Of a stretch of DNA of 64,000 nt, positions 44,169-53,753 are shown piece after piece. The translations under genes were made by a program, and so were the position numbers. The stretch covers positions 1,584,365-1,648,364 of the forward strand of contig NZ_JAPMXC010000001.1 of the NCBI RefSeq assembly GCF_026624755.1. Direction: 5' to 3'. Each line of letters starts with the position of its first letter. Position 1 is the stretch's first letter. The notes below the pieces were generated by a model that saw nothing but the letters and a program-made list of their open reading frames with translations, made no database searches and was not told the origin of the DNA. Source of the DNA: Robbsia betulipollinis. GTDB taxonomy: Bacteria > Pseudomonadota > Gammaproteobacteria > Burkholderiales > Burkholderiaceae.

Positions 44169-45131
44169 ATGACAGCTGAAAACGCATTCCCCGGTCTTCA
44201 CATTCCTGCCCGTACCATCCAGGCTCCTGCTTTCCTGAGTGAGATAGCGCGTGGCTACCTGATTCCCCGGCCGACCGCGCCTTACCCGGCGATGGATGAT
44301 AAAGCGGCGTGGCGATCGTATGTGGACGCGCAAAATAACGCGGTCCTGCCACTGCTTCGCACGGTGAGCGGCGACGCCAAGGCGCAGGTCGATGAACGAA
44401 CCGTCGGCGGCGCTCACGTATTCGATATCGTCCCGGACGGAGTCGCGTCACAGAGCCGCGGCGTCGTACTCGAGATCCACGGTGGCGGACTCATCCTCTG
44501 CGGCGGCGAGTCGTGCAAATTGATGGCCATGGGAGCGGCGGCGACACTGCAACGAAGAATGTGGGCCGTCGACTATCGGATGCCCCCGGAATTTCCCTTT
44601 CCCGCCGGCCTGGATGACTGCATGGACGCCTACCGCGGTTTGCTGCGCGAACGACCGGCTTCCGACATTATCGTCAGCGGCAGTTCGGCCGGCGGGAATC
44701 TTGCCGCTGCGCTGCTCCTGCGGGCACGCGACGAGGGGTTGCCGATGCCTGCGGGTCTTATCCTGGGGACACCCGAAGTGGACCTGACCGAATCGGGAGA
44801 CAGTTTCCAGACCCACGAGGGGCTCGATCCGGTGCTGCATAGCCTCATGCCGGTCAATCTGCTCTATGCGAACGGACAGGATCTGCGCACGCCTTATCTG
44901 TCGCCTTTGTTCGGCAATCTGGAAGGGTTTCCGCCCACGCTGCTGACGACAGGAACACGCGACCTGTACCTGTCGAACACGGTCCGGATGCACGGAGCGC
45001 TGCGCGATGCGGGCGTTCCGGCGCAGTTGCACGTCACCGAAGCCGGACCGCATACCGGGTTCCCTGGCGCTCCGGAGGGCGAGCGGATCGACAGGGAAAT
45101 CCGGGAATTCGTTCGACAGCTGTTTTCCTAG
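44169..45131 (+). CDS. Alpha/beta hydrolase, HSL-type esterase
   Basis: A 320-residue cytoplasmic esterase of the hormone-sensitive-lipase group (Abhydrolase_3). The oxyanion motif HGGG is at 104-107, the nucleophile S173 sits in GSSAGG, D265 in TTGTRDLYL, and H295 in AGPHTGF, so the triad is complete. ATG 44169 follows GAGAGG by a normal distance; an ATG at 44139 lacks a site. It is divergent from the T6SS operon and convergent with the receptor gene (28 base gap). Substrate unknown; short acyl esters are usual. Confidence 0.88.
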   Translation: MTAENAFPGLHIPARTIQAPAFLSEIARGYLIPRPTAPYPAMDDKAAWRSYVDAQNNAVLPLLRTVSGDAKAQVDERTVGGAHVFDIVPDGVASQSRGVVLEIHGGGLILCGGESCKLMAMGAAATLQRRMWAVDYRMPPEFPFPAGLDDCMDAYRGLLRERPASDIIVSGSSAGGNLAAALLLRARDEGLPMPAGLILGTPEVDLTESGDSFQTHEGLDPVLHSLMPVNLLYANGQDLRTPYLSPLFGNLEGFPPTLLTTGTRDLYLSNTVRMHGALRDAGVPAQLHVTEAGPHTGFPGAPEGERIDREIREFVRQLFS

Positions 45132-45159
45132 CCAGCACGCCGCATGCTGGAAACGGTCG

Positions 45160-47508
45160 TCAATACCGCCATGTCAGATTGACGCTGCCATTCAGCGGCG
45201 CCCCGTAAGTCCCGTAGCTGTATTCCATCGTCGCCCAGTACTTCTTGTTGAACGCGTTGTTCAGCGTGCCCGTGATGGTGAAGTGCCTGTTCACGTCGTA
45301 ACGCGCCATGAAGTCGACCTCGGTATAGGCGCCCTGGCGCGCCGTGCCGACGCCATCGTCCACGTAGCGTGTCGCGCTCTGCCAGCGGATGCTGCTGCCC
45401 ACCGTCAGCTTGTGGTCGAAATACGGGATGCGGTAGGTCGTCGACACATGCACGGATTTTCGCGGGACGTAGAGCTGCGTCGATTGGCCGCTGTCATCCG
45501 TGACGCGCAGAATCGTCCCGCCCGCGCTGACGTTCCAGTCGTGCGTGATTTGTCCGGCAATCTCGGCCTCGATACCCTGCGAGGTGGCATTGCCGCCGGA
45601 ATAATAATCCTGCGCCGTGCTCGGATTGAACCCTGCGTCCGTTGCGATATTCGACTGGTGGATACGGTAGACGGTAAGCGACGTATTCAGGCGTTTATCG
45701 AAAAATTCCCCCTTGATGCCCGCTTCCGCGCTGCGCCCGCGCGCGGGGCCGAGCAATTGGTTGTCGATGTTCAACTGGTACTGCGGGTTGAAGATTTTCG
45801 TGAAGCTCGCATACGCGGTGATCTGTCGGGTCAGGTCGTACGTCACGCCCACATAAGGCGCGGACCCGGACGATTGCTGGTCGTATCCCGCACCGTTGGC
45901 GTTGCCGCTGCTGGCCGCCTGGGTGTAGTTGATGCCCAGGAGCAGATGCGCGCGGTCCGTCAGGCTCCAGCGTGACGAGGCATAGACCGAGCGCCGCACG
46001 TCCAGGTAATTGATGTGCGACGTGGCCGCGCCGAACGAGGGTTTCGGATAGGTGCCGGCCAGTAGCTCGGCATAACCCACGGGCACGCCATCGGTATCGC
46101 CTTCGGCGGACGGGTTCGTGAATTCGGAGCGCGAGAAATTCGCGCCGAAGACGAGGTCATGCGTGCGGCCGAACAAATCGATCTTGCCGGTCACGTTCGA
46201 GTCCAGCACCAGTTGCCGGTTCGACGACTCGTACGAGGACGTATAGGAATTGATGCCGGAGCCATCGGCATTGAACGCGCCGTAGGGGTAGAAGATGTTG
46301 GCGTAGCTGTAAATGTCGTTGTAGTTGACCGACGTTTTCCATTTCCACCGTTCGCCCAGTTGCTGCGTCACTTCCGCGAAAGCCCGCTGCTCCTCCGTGT
46401 TGAAGAACGCCCAGCTCGGCGCCAGGCTGGTGCCTACGCCATAACTGAGCTGTTTGCCGGACGCATCGAGAAAGGGCAGGCCGCCCCAGGTGGCGCCATT
46501 CAGCCGGTTGTGCTCGTAGCTGTAGCCGGCGGTGGCCAACGTGCCGGGCGTGATGTTGACGTCGACCACGCCGTAGACGATATCCTTGCTCGGCTTCAGG
46601 CGGTCGGTATAGGAGTCGCCATCCTGGTGAACGGCAACCAGGCGGCCCGCCACGGTTCCCGCCTTGTTCAAAGGCCCGGAAATATCGACGTCGACCCGCT
46701 TCGTGTCCCACGATCCGTAGGAGACGTTGCCGGATGCCTGAAACTGGTAGGTCGGGCGCTTGCGAATGAAATTGACGGTCGCCGACGGGTTGCCGGTTTC
46801 GGCGTTCAGCCCGTCGGCGCCCCGCAGCACTTCGACCCGGTCGTACAGCGCCATGTCGATATCGCCGTATTGCGAGGTGTATTCCAGCGGCAGGCCGACG
46901 CCGTCGAACTGCAGGTTCGTGATGTGGAATCCGCGCGACGTGAAATCCGTCGCGTAGGAGTCGTACGGTTCGACGGTCACGCCCGTCACGTGCCGGAGCG
47001 CGTCGTTGACGTCGGTGAGCTGAAAATCGTCCATTTCCTGGCGCGTCAGCACGGACACGGATTGCGGCGTTTCCTTGGGCGACAGGGCGATCCTGCTGCC
47101 CGCGGTCGTCGACTGGATCGTGTACGCGTGCGTGCGTTCCGTGGGGGGCTGTGTGTCGTCGCCCTGGGCCGTGACGCTGACGACGGGCAATCGCGCATCC
47201 CGTGTCGCGCCGCTCTCCGGGTTCGCGCCCGGTGCGCTCGCGCTGGCATCGTCGACGGCTTTCGTGTCGCCGGTCGTTGCGGCGCGGGCGCCAGCCGTGG
47301 CGCTGCCGCCGCCGTCGTTGCCGCTTGCGTTGGCCTGGGCCCACGACAGCATCGGCGACATGCCGGCGATCGCCAGCATCACGACCAGGGGACGCACGGG
47401 CCTGGGCACGTCGCACCGGGCGGACAGGCGGGTGGAAATGGACGGTTGGACCCGAGTGGAAGACGCCTGGCGACCCATGGTATGCATTCGGTGACAAAGG
47501 GAATGCAT
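45160..47508 (-). CDS. TonB-dependent siderophore receptor
   Basis: A 782-residue outer-membrane receptor. A long basic leader and hydrophobic PLVVMLAIAGMSPMLSWAQA form the signal. A low-complexity linker is followed by the plug: KETPQSVSVLTRQEMDDFQL, ALRHVTGVTVEPYDSYATDF, FTSRGFHITNLQFDGVGLP and RVEVLRGADGL. This is the FhuE/FpvA-like siderophore group. The 22-strand barrel ends in aromatic WRY. Start: ATG 47508 abuts the Fur-like palindrome and has no Shine-Dalgarno; ATG 47487 and 47478 are alternatives. Iron-repressed expression is expected from that palindrome. The actual siderophore is unknown. Confidence 0.9.
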   Translation of the reverse strand: MHSLCHRMHTMGRQASSTRVQPSISTRLSARCDVPRPVRPLVVMLAIAGMSPMLSWAQANASGNDGGGSATAGARAATTGDTKAVDDASASAPGANPESGATRDARLPVVSVTAQGDDTQPPTERTHAYTIQSTTAGSRIALSPKETPQSVSVLTRQEMDDFQLTDVNDALRHVTGVTVEPYDSYATDFTSRGFHITNLQFDGVGLPLEYTSQYGDIDMALYDRVEVLRGADGLNAETGNPSATVNFIRKRPTYQFQASGNVSYGSWDTKRVDVDISGPLNKAGTVAGRLVAVHQDGDSYTDRLKPSKDIVYGVVDVNITPGTLATAGYSYEHNRLNGATWGGLPFLDASGKQLSYGVGTSLAPSWAFFNTEEQRAFAEVTQQLGERWKWKTSVNYNDIYSYANIFYPYGAFNADGSGINSYTSSYESSNRQLVLDSNVTGKIDLFGRTHDLVFGANFSRSEFTNPSAEGDTDGVPVGYAELLAGTYPKPSFGAATSHINYLDVRRSVYASSRWSLTDRAHLLLGINYTQAASSGNANGAGYDQQSSGSAPYVGVTYDLTRQITAYASFTKIFNPQYQLNIDNQLLGPARGRSAEAGIKGEFFDKRLNTSLTVYRIHQSNIATDAGFNPSTAQDYYSGGNATSQGIEAEIAGQITHDWNVSAGGTILRVTDDSGQSTQLYVPRKSVHVSTTYRIPYFDHKLTVGSSIRWQSATRYVDDGVGTARQGAYTEVDFMARYDVNRHFTITGTLNNAFNKKYWATMEYSYGTYGAPLNGSVNLTWRY

Positions 47509-47536
47509 TGTAAATGATAACTGTTATCATTTACAA
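47508..47536. promoter_or_regulatory. Fur-box-like 29 bp perfect palindrome
   Basis: Half-site TTGTAAATGATAAC, one central T, then its exact complement. It contains AATGATAA and TTATCATT in the Fur 7-1-7 arrangement. It overlaps the first possible start codon of the siderophore receptor gene, so Fur with Fe2+ should block that promoter. Confidence 0.85.
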
Positions 47537-47640
47537 ATGGTAACAGTGTGTCATGGAACTTTTCGGTGCACGGCCAGGGCGGCATGGCCGCGACGCCGGT
47601 TCACGCGGCCCGTGATATCGCTGTCCCGTTGCATCGCGGG

Positions 47641-48588
47641 CTAGGACGCGACATGGTCCGCTCGATAGGCGCGTGCGCTCGTGCCGAAGTGTTGGCGAAA
47701 TGTCGCGCTGAAGTGCGAAAAGTTGTTGAATCCCCAGGAAAATGCCACGTCGTTGATGGTCCGATGGCGCATGCCGGGTGCCCGGAGATCCTCGGCGCAC
47801 CGTTCTAGCCGGCGCGCGAGCAGGTAGCGCCCGAACGACGTTCCCTCGTCGCTGAACAGGTCGTTGATGTAGCGGCCCGAAACATGGAGCCGCGCGCTCA
47901 ACCCGGCCAGCCCGAATTCGCCGTCGCGAAGGTGCGATTCGGTCAATTGCTTGATACGGAACAGGCGTGTCGCGCGTGGCGCGGTCGACATCGCGTCGGC
48001 CGGTTGCCTCGATTGCAGCGCCATCGCCAGCAGGTCGACCGCCTGCTGGGCGATCCGGTCGGTTTCGAAGGCCGTATCGTGATCCGCGAAGCGCCCCAGC
48101 GCCAATAGATAATCGCGCGTCAATTGCACGAGGGGGTCGCGCCCTTCCAGGAAGGTCGCGGTCACGTGCTCCGTCATCCCCAGCCGCTCCTTGAGCAGCA
48201 GACGCGGGATCTGAATCACCGCTTGCGAGAACGGCGCGTCGAAGTGCAGTTCATAGGGCCGCGCCGTGTCGTACACCGCGAAGCCGCCCACCTCCAGGCG
48301 CGCTTCGCGGCAATCCTGACGCAGGATGCCGTGCCCGGTGGTCCCGATGCTGACCAGGATGTATTCGTCATGACGCACATGGCGCGTCGCCGGACGGCTG
48401 ACGGATTGGCCGCCCGCCTCGACATGCGTGTACGACAACGGTCCGACCCGGTTTTGCTTCAGACTGCCGCGAAACGGCGATGGGTCGGCGATCCGGCAGT
48501 CGAGTTCGACGAATGCGGCGCTGATCGCGTCGCGCCAGAAACGGGCACGCTGCGCCGGGTAGACGCCTTCGGTGGTAATCGTCGTCAT
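47641..48588 (-). CDS. AraC-family transcriptional regulator
   Basis: A 315-residue regulator. The N-terminal ligand domain is of the AraC_binding_2 type (FWRDAISAAFVELDC, then DEYILVSIGTTGHGILRQDC and FAVYDTARPYELHFD). The C-terminal HTH_18 has FGLAGLSARLHVSGRYINDL and INDVAFSWGFNNFSHFSATF. This architecture is used by NitR/OxdR-type activators of nitrile and aldoxime genes. It is divergent from the channel-nitrilase-aldoxime dehydratase genes (251 bases between starts), so it most likely controls them. It also reads toward the receptor gene 132 bases away. Confidence 0.88.
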   Translation of the reverse strand: MTTITTEGVYPAQRARFWRDAISAAFVELDCRIADPSPFRGSLKQNRVGPLSYTHVEAGGQSVSRPATRHVRHDEYILVSIGTTGHGILRQDCREARLEVGGFAVYDTARPYELHFDAPFSQAVIQIPRLLLKERLGMTEHVTATFLEGRDPLVQLTRDYLLALGRFADHDTAFETDRIAQQAVDLLAMALQSRQPADAMSTAPRATRLFRIKQLTESHLRDGEFGLAGLSARLHVSGRYINDLFSDEGTSFGRYLLARRLERCAEDLRAPGMRHRTINDVAFSWGFNNFSHFSATFRQHFGTSARAYRADHVAS

Positions 48589-48839
48589 GTTCCGCCATCC
48601 TGGGCCCGCGTCCCGCGACGGGACGCTTCCATGCGTCGCATTCTACGGCCAAAAAAATAATGCGATAACGGTCCGCCAGCAATTCGGCGAAGGACATTTT
48701 TTGTTCCCTCTCACCAAAGTCCGTCGAAATTTCGCTGGCTACAGTTCGCTTCGCCGTCAGTACGGCGCCACTGCGCCTACCGCGCCGCCGAACGCGGGGC
48801 GCGCCGAACGCTGCCGCCCACACGACCAGGAGAACGACT

Positions 48840-49730
48840 TTGGCTGTCCTACGCTGCATGCGCTCGCACACTGTATGTTTTATCGCGTTGGCCTGTTGCG
48901 CGGCGCAGGGCGCCCATGCGCTGGAGGTGGCGCCCGGCGATTACGAAGCCTATCCGCCCAACGCCAACATCGCGCTGCTGTACTACCAGCACGCCGAAAC
49001 CAGCCGGTATTATCAAGACGGCCGGCGTACGTCGAACGATTTCGGCACCACGAGCGATATCGGCTTGTTCCGATACATTCATCCGCTGGCCCTTGCGCCG
49101 CATATCGTCCTCGATCCGCAATTCATTTTGCCGTTCGGTCATCTGTCCACGTCGGGCGATGCGTCCGCCCTCGGCGATCGAACCGGCGTCGGCGACCTGA
49201 TCGTTGGCGCCCCCGTCAAATTCGTGCTGGACGAACGGGCCCGCAACACGGCGTCGATCGGTCCTTTTCTTTACGTGCCGACCGGATCCTACGACGCATC
49301 GCGCGCGCTGAACATCGGCGAACATCGCTGGAAGTTCCTGCTTCAGTTCGCCTATATCCACCATTTCAACGACACGTGGGCCGTCGACACCGTGGCGGAT
49401 GTGCAATTCGCGGGACATAACCGCGATGCGACGGTCACGGGCGGCACGCTGGCCGAGAAACCGCGCTACGAAGCGCAGGCCTACGTCCGCTACACCCTGA
49501 GCGGCACGACGACGCTGTGGGGCGGCGGCGGTTATGTCGCCGGCGCGCGGCAGACGCTCGACGGCGTGGATGAGAACAACCGGCTGTCGACATCGTACGG
49601 GCGGCTGGGCGTCACCCAATTCATGACGCCGACCACGCAGGTTCAGGCGATCGTCGGTTCCGATCTGTCCGTGCACCAGGGCAGCCGCGAACGGCTGCGG
49701 ATCGACCTGCGCCTCGCCAAGGTCTTTTGA
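48840..49730 (+). CDS. Outer-membrane channel of the phenol/MetA-degradation (PF13557) type
   Basis: A 296-residue exported barrel. TTG 48840 is supported by AGGAG eight bases upstream; ATG 48858 (MRSHTVCFIALACC) is the alternative. Signal cleavage near GAHA. The mature part has the family style: GDYEAYPPNANIALLYYQHA, GDRTGVGDLIVGAPVKFVLD, GPFLYVPTGSYDASRALNIG, WKFLLQFAYIHHF, ending in LRLAKVF. These proteins accompany aromatic and nitrile catabolic genes and probably let hydrophobic substrates in. It overlaps the open frame of the nitrilase gene. Confidence 0.8.
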   Translation: MAVLRCMRSHTVCFIALACCAAQGAHALEVAPGDYEAYPPNANIALLYYQHAETSRYYQDGRRTSNDFGTTSDIGLFRYIHPLALAPHIVLDPQFILPFGHLSTSGDASALGDRTGVGDLIVGAPVKFVLDERARNTASIGPFLYVPTGSYDASRALNIGEHRWKFLLQFAYIHHFNDTWAVDTVADVQFAGHNRDATVTGGTLAEKPRYEAQAYVRYTLSGTTTLWGGGGYVAGARQTLDGVDENNRLSTSYGRLGVTQFMTPTTQVQAIVGSDLSVHQGSRERLRIDLRLAKVF

Positions 49731-49777
49731 GCGCGCGCTCGCCCGAGCGCCGCGCCGTCATTCAACCGGAGTTTACC

Positions 49778-50842
49778 GTGGTCAATGAGATGTCATCCTT
49801 CAAGGCCGCCGCCGTTCAGGCCGCGCCGGTCTTTCTCGATCTGGACGCGACGATCGAGAAATCGATCGCGCTGATCGAGCAGGCCGCGAACGCCGGCGCC
49901 CGCATCGTCGCGTTCCCGGAAACCTGGCTGCCCGGCTATCCGTGGTGGATCTGGCTCGGCTCGCCGGCATGGTCCATCGGACGGGGATTCGTCCAGCGCT
50001 ACTTCGCGGCGTCGCCGACGCCCGATCATCCGCAGATCGAACGGCTGCGCCACGCGGCCAAACGCGCCGGCATTCACGTCGTCATCGGCGTGTCCGAACG
50101 CGACGGCGGCAGTCTCTATATCGCGCAATGGCTGATCGGCTCGCACGGCGAATGGATCGCGCGGCGGCGCAAGCTGAAGCCGACCCACGTCGAACGCACC
50201 GTTTTCGGTGAAGGCGACGGCAGCGATCTGTCGGTGCATCAACTCGATATCGCCCGCGTGGGCGCGCTGTGCTGCTGGGAGCATCTGCAACCCCTGTCCC
50301 GTTATGCGATGTATTCGCAAAACGAACAACTGCACGTGGCCGCCTGGCCGAGCTTCTCGCTGTACGAGGGTCTCGCCCATGCGCTCGGGCCGGAAGTGAA
50401 CAACGCCGCGAGCCGGATGTACGCCGTCGAGGGGTCCTGCTATGTGCTGGCGCCTTGCGCGGTCGTGTCGCAGGAGATGATCGATCTGCTGTGCGATACG
50501 CCGGACAAGGCGGCCTTGCTGCGCGCCGGTGGCGGTCACGCGGCGATCTACGGTCCCGACGGACGCACGCTGTCCGAGCCGCTGCGCCCGGACGAAGAAG
50601 GGTTGATCCTGGCGGATATCGATCTGTCGATGATCGGCGTGGCGAAAGCCGTCGCGGACCCGGCCGGTCACTACAGCCGCCCCGACGTGACGCGCCTCTG
50701 GTTCGACGACCGGCCGTCGCGTGCGGTCGTGCGGCCGCGCGCGACCGATGACGGCCCGCGATTCCCGGAAGCCGGCGCCGGACATCCGGAGCGCGAGGAC
50801 GCATCGGGATGCGTGGCGTCGGCGGCCAGCGCGGGCGAGTGA
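49778..50842 (+). CDS. Nitrilase (carbon-nitrogen hydrolase)
   Basis: Hydrolyses nitriles to carboxylic acid and ammonia in the cytoplasm. GTG 49778 is chosen because GGAG lies six bases before it, giving 354 residues. Catalytic triad: E48 in FPETWLPGYPWW, K132 in RRKLKPTHVER, C166 in ALCCWEHLQPL. The stretch YSQNEQLHVAAWPSFS and the proline-rich tail fit aliphatic/arylacetonitrile nitrilases. Directly followed by an aldoxime dehydratase gene (46 bases), so it should process the nitrile made by that enzyme. Confidence 0.93.
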   Translation: MVNEMSSFKAAAVQAAPVFLDLDATIEKSIALIEQAANAGARIVAFPETWLPGYPWWIWLGSPAWSIGRGFVQRYFAASPTPDHPQIERLRHAAKRAGIHVVIGVSERDGGSLYIAQWLIGSHGEWIARRRKLKPTHVERTVFGEGDGSDLSVHQLDIARVGALCCWEHLQPLSRYAMYSQNEQLHVAAWPSFSLYEGLAHALGPEVNNAASRMYAVEGSCYVLAPCAVVSQEMIDLLCDTPDKAALLRAGGGHAAIYGPDGRTLSEPLRPDEEGLILADIDLSMIGVAKAVADPAGHYSRPDVTRLWFDDRPSRAVVRPRATDDGPRFPEAGAGHPEREDASGCVASAASAGE

Positions 50843-50888
50843 TCTCCGCCGTCCCCCACTTCGAACCCTGTTACGGATCACACTTTCC

Positions 50889-51953
50889 ATGGAATCGGCT
50901 ATCCCTCGGCATCTGCAATGCCCGCGCACGCTGCAAAGGCGCGTCGACGACGGCTACACGCCGCCGTTCCCGGCGTGGACCGCGCGCCCGTCGCGCCCCG
51001 GTCAGACGATCGTGATGGCGCTGCTCGGCGTACAGGCATGCGGCGCTCACGCGGAGCGCGACGCCTGCGCGGGCCTGCGCCAGATCGTCGCCGGCCTGCA
51101 TGCCCATGGCGCGCCGCTGCATTGCGACGTCGCCCACCAGGTGGATGAATGCGGCTACGTCACGATGATCGCCATCACCTATTGGCGCGACGTTGCCGCA
51201 TACGACGCCTGGGCCGGCCGCCCGGACATCGACGCCTGGTGGCGCGCGCCGGCGCGCCTCACGGACGGCGTGGGCTGGTTCCGCGAGGTCCTCGCGCCTG
51301 CCGAGCAACGGTACGAGACCCTGTTCAGCGCGCCGGACCGGCTCGAAGCCGGCGGCGCCGCACTGGGCCGATTGAGTCAGGAGATCATGGAGCACGGTTA
51401 CTGGGGATCGATGCGCGACCGGCTGCCGCTGTCCCAGACCGATCCCCTGAGCGCGAGCGGCGCGCTCACGATCATCGACGGCGCACCCGGGCCCGGTGCG
51501 CGCGTACGCGTGGCGGGACACGCCAATCTGGCGGTGATCCGTTCGGGTCAGGATTGGAGCGACACGGCGGGCGAGGAGCGTCGGCTGTACTGCGACAACA
51601 TCGCGCCGGTGCTGCGCGCCGGAATGGATTTCCTGCGCGACGCGGGAACGAGCGTCGGTTGCTACGCGAACCGGTACATGCAGCAGCGGGACGTCGCGGG
51701 CCGGCCGGTGGAAAAGACCTTTGGCCTGAGCTACTGGCATTCGTTGACCGAACTCGAACGCTGGGCGGAATCCCACGCCACGCACGTCGCGATTTTCGGG
51801 ACCTTCATGCAGGTGGTGCAGGAACTGAATTTTGCGTTGCGGCTGCGGCTTTATCACGAAGTGGCCGTTTTGACGTCGGGGCAACAGCGCTACGAGTACG
51901 TGAATTGCCATGCACGGTCCGGCATTCTGAACGGGCTGCCGCGGGAATCGTAG
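50889..51953 (+). CDS. Aldoxime dehydratase (heme-dependent, OxdA-like)
   Basis: Dehydrates aldoximes to nitriles using ferrous heme b. A 354-residue protein of PF13816. Residues known from Pseudomonas OxdA are found at the same numbers: R178, S219 and the proximal heme ligand H299 (ATHVAIFGTF); the distal H320 corresponds to H323 in LYHEVAVL. Also diagnostic are GYWGSMRDRLP and the GCYANRYMQ turn. ATG 50889 is the first start in frame after the nitrilase stop. With the nitrilase it gives aldoxime to nitrile to acid. Natural substrates are often plant or amino-acid derived aldoximes such as phenylacetaldoxime. Confidence 0.9.
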   Translation: MESAIPRHLQCPRTLQRRVDDGYTPPFPAWTARPSRPGQTIVMALLGVQACGAHAERDACAGLRQIVAGLHAHGAPLHCDVAHQVDECGYVTMIAITYWRDVAAYDAWAGRPDIDAWWRAPARLTDGVGWFREVLAPAEQRYETLFSAPDRLEAGGAALGRLSQEIMEHGYWGSMRDRLPLSQTDPLSASGALTIIDGAPGPGARVRVAGHANLAVIRSGQDWSDTAGEERRLYCDNIAPVLRAGMDFLRDAGTSVGCYANRYMQQRDVAGRPVEKTFGLSYWHSLTELERWAESHATHVAIFGTFMQVVQELNFALRLRLYHEVAVLTSGQQRYEYVNCHARSGILNGLPRES

Positions 51954-52078
51954 GCAATCCCGATGTGAGCGAAACATAGGCCGCTTCCGCCATGACGCAA
52001 AAATTCGGCAATTTCGGAAAAAGTCCTCAAGTATCGTGTGCATCCGGTCGCTATCTCGATATTTAATCGATCGGGCTG

Positions 52079-53626
52079 GTGGTGAAGAACATGAAAATAG
52101 GCATGCGTCTGGCGGCAACTTTTGGTGCAGTCCTGGGTTTGCTGCTCGTCATTTGCATCTCGGTCAGCCTGCAAATGGCCCGGATGAATGACAACACGCA
52201 GGCGATCGTTTCGGATCTGGTCGTCCGGCAACGCCTCGTGGCGGATTTGAAGCAGGGTACGTATTCGGTGGCGTTGCTGATGTATCGCGCGCTCGACGAG
52301 AAGACCCCCGAAGGTCAGAAAGCGCTGGTCGCCAGGCTGACCGCCCGGATCAATGTCAACACGCAGAATTACGGCAAGCTCGAAGCGCTGATGGCGACGC
52401 CGGCCGACAAGGCGGCGTTCGCGGACATGGTGCGCGTTCGCACGATCTACTCGCAAGCCTTGAAGCCGGCCTACGCGCAGATCGACGCGAACGACGTGGC
52501 GGGCGCGCGCGCGACCTTGTCGAACGTCGGAGAGTCCCAGCGGGCGACATTCGCCGCGCTGGACGACTTCGGCAGGCTCCAGCAACGGGCGATGGACCAA
52601 TCGGTGGCGGACAGCGTCTCCGCTTACGGTACCGCTCGCGCCGTTCTGTGGGGCGTCGCGGCCCTGGCCTTCGTCATCGCGATTTTCCTGTGCATCGTTG
52701 TCACCCGTACGATCGTCGAGCCGCTGCGGCGCGTGATGGCCGGTGCCGAACGGCTGGCCGATGGCGATCTGTCGGTGCGCATCGACGTGGCCCGGCGCGA
52801 CGAGACCGGCATGCTGGCGGGGTCGCTGAATCGGGCGATCGGCCAGCTCGCGCAGATCGTCGGCGGCGTCAAGCAGGCGAGCGACGCGATTTCCACCGCG
52901 ACGCTGGAACTGTCCGCGGGCAATACCGATCTCGCCCAGCGCACGGAAGAGCAGGCGGCCTCGCTCGAACAGACCGCGGCGAGCGTGGAAGAGTTGACCG
53001 CCTCGGTGCGCCAGAATTCGGAAAACGCGAAGCAGGCCAATCAGGTGGCCCTCACGGCGAGCACGACGGCTCAGGCCAGCACCGCGACGATCGGCGAGGT
53101 CGTCGACGTCATGGGCGGGATCGCGCGCCAGTCGCAGCAGATCGCGGGCATCGTCGAAACCATCGAGGGCATCGCCTTCCAGACGAATATCCTGGCGCTG
53201 AACGCGGCGGTCGAGGCCGCGCGCGCCGGTGAACAGGGGCGGGGCTTCGCGGTGGTGGCGTCGGAAGTCCGGGCGCTGGCGCAGCGCAGCGCGGCGGCGG
53301 CCAAGGAGGTCAAGCGCGTGGTCGACGATTCCGTCTCGGGGATGGCGAACGGCGTGCAACTCGCCGAGCGCGCGGGCAATACGATGCGCGATCTGAGCAG
53401 CACCGTGGGCAAGGTGACGGATCTGATGGGCGAGATCGCGGCGGCGTCGGCAGAGCAGAGCCAGGGTATCGATCAGGTCAACCAGGCGGTGTCGCAGATG
53501 GACCAGATCACGCAGCAGAATGCCGCGCTGGTGGAGGAAGCGTCGGCCGCGGCGCAATCAATGAAAGACCAGGCCAACGGCCTGAACGCCGCGGTGGCGA
53601 CCTTTACGCTCGACATCGTGCGTTGA
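52079..53626 (+). CDS. Methyl-accepting chemotaxis protein
   Basis: A 515-residue inner-membrane receptor. TM1 about 10-32, a four-helix periplasmic sensor (about 33-188), TM2 about 189-210, HAMP about 211-265, then the signalling coiled coil with the tip IVETIEGIAFQTNILALNAA followed by VEAARAGEQGRGFAVVASEV. It lacks a C-terminal CheR pentapeptide. Start may be GTG 52079 or ATG 52091 (MKIGMRLAAT); the latter is the usual class opening. It follows the aldoxime genes by 125 bases; a link to sensing those compounds is only a guess. Confidence 0.93.
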   Translation: MVKNMKIGMRLAATFGAVLGLLLVICISVSLQMARMNDNTQAIVSDLVVRQRLVADLKQGTYSVALLMYRALDEKTPEGQKALVARLTARINVNTQNYGKLEALMATPADKAAFADMVRVRTIYSQALKPAYAQIDANDVAGARATLSNVGESQRATFAALDDFGRLQQRAMDQSVADSVSAYGTARAVLWGVAALAFVIAIFLCIVVTRTIVEPLRRVMAGAERLADGDLSVRIDVARRDETGMLAGSLNRAIGQLAQIVGGVKQASDAISTATLELSAGNTDLAQRTEEQAASLEQTAASVEELTASVRQNSENAKQANQVALTASTTAQASTATIGEVVDVMGGIARQSQQIAGIVETIEGIAFQTNILALNAAVEAARAGEQGRGFAVVASEVRALAQRSAAAAKEVKRVVDDSVSGMANGVQLAERAGNTMRDLSSTVGKVTDLMGEIAAASAEQSQGIDQVNQAVSQMDQITQQNAALVEEASAAAQSMKDQANGLNAAVATFTLDIVR

Positions 53627-53753
53627 GGGCGTATAGGCGGGCGGGTCCGACGCCGCCCGCTGCGCGGTCAGCGGTGAAAATCGCCTATCATGCGTCTGAC
53701 CGCCACTTCGATTTCTACTCCATGCCGCGACACGCCATCTTCCGGGGAATGTC

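Noticed and set aside
45132-45150. Hairpin CCAGCA-N7-TGCTGG between the convergent esterase and receptor genes
   Set aside because: No T-run on either strand and the stem is short, so it is not called as a terminator.
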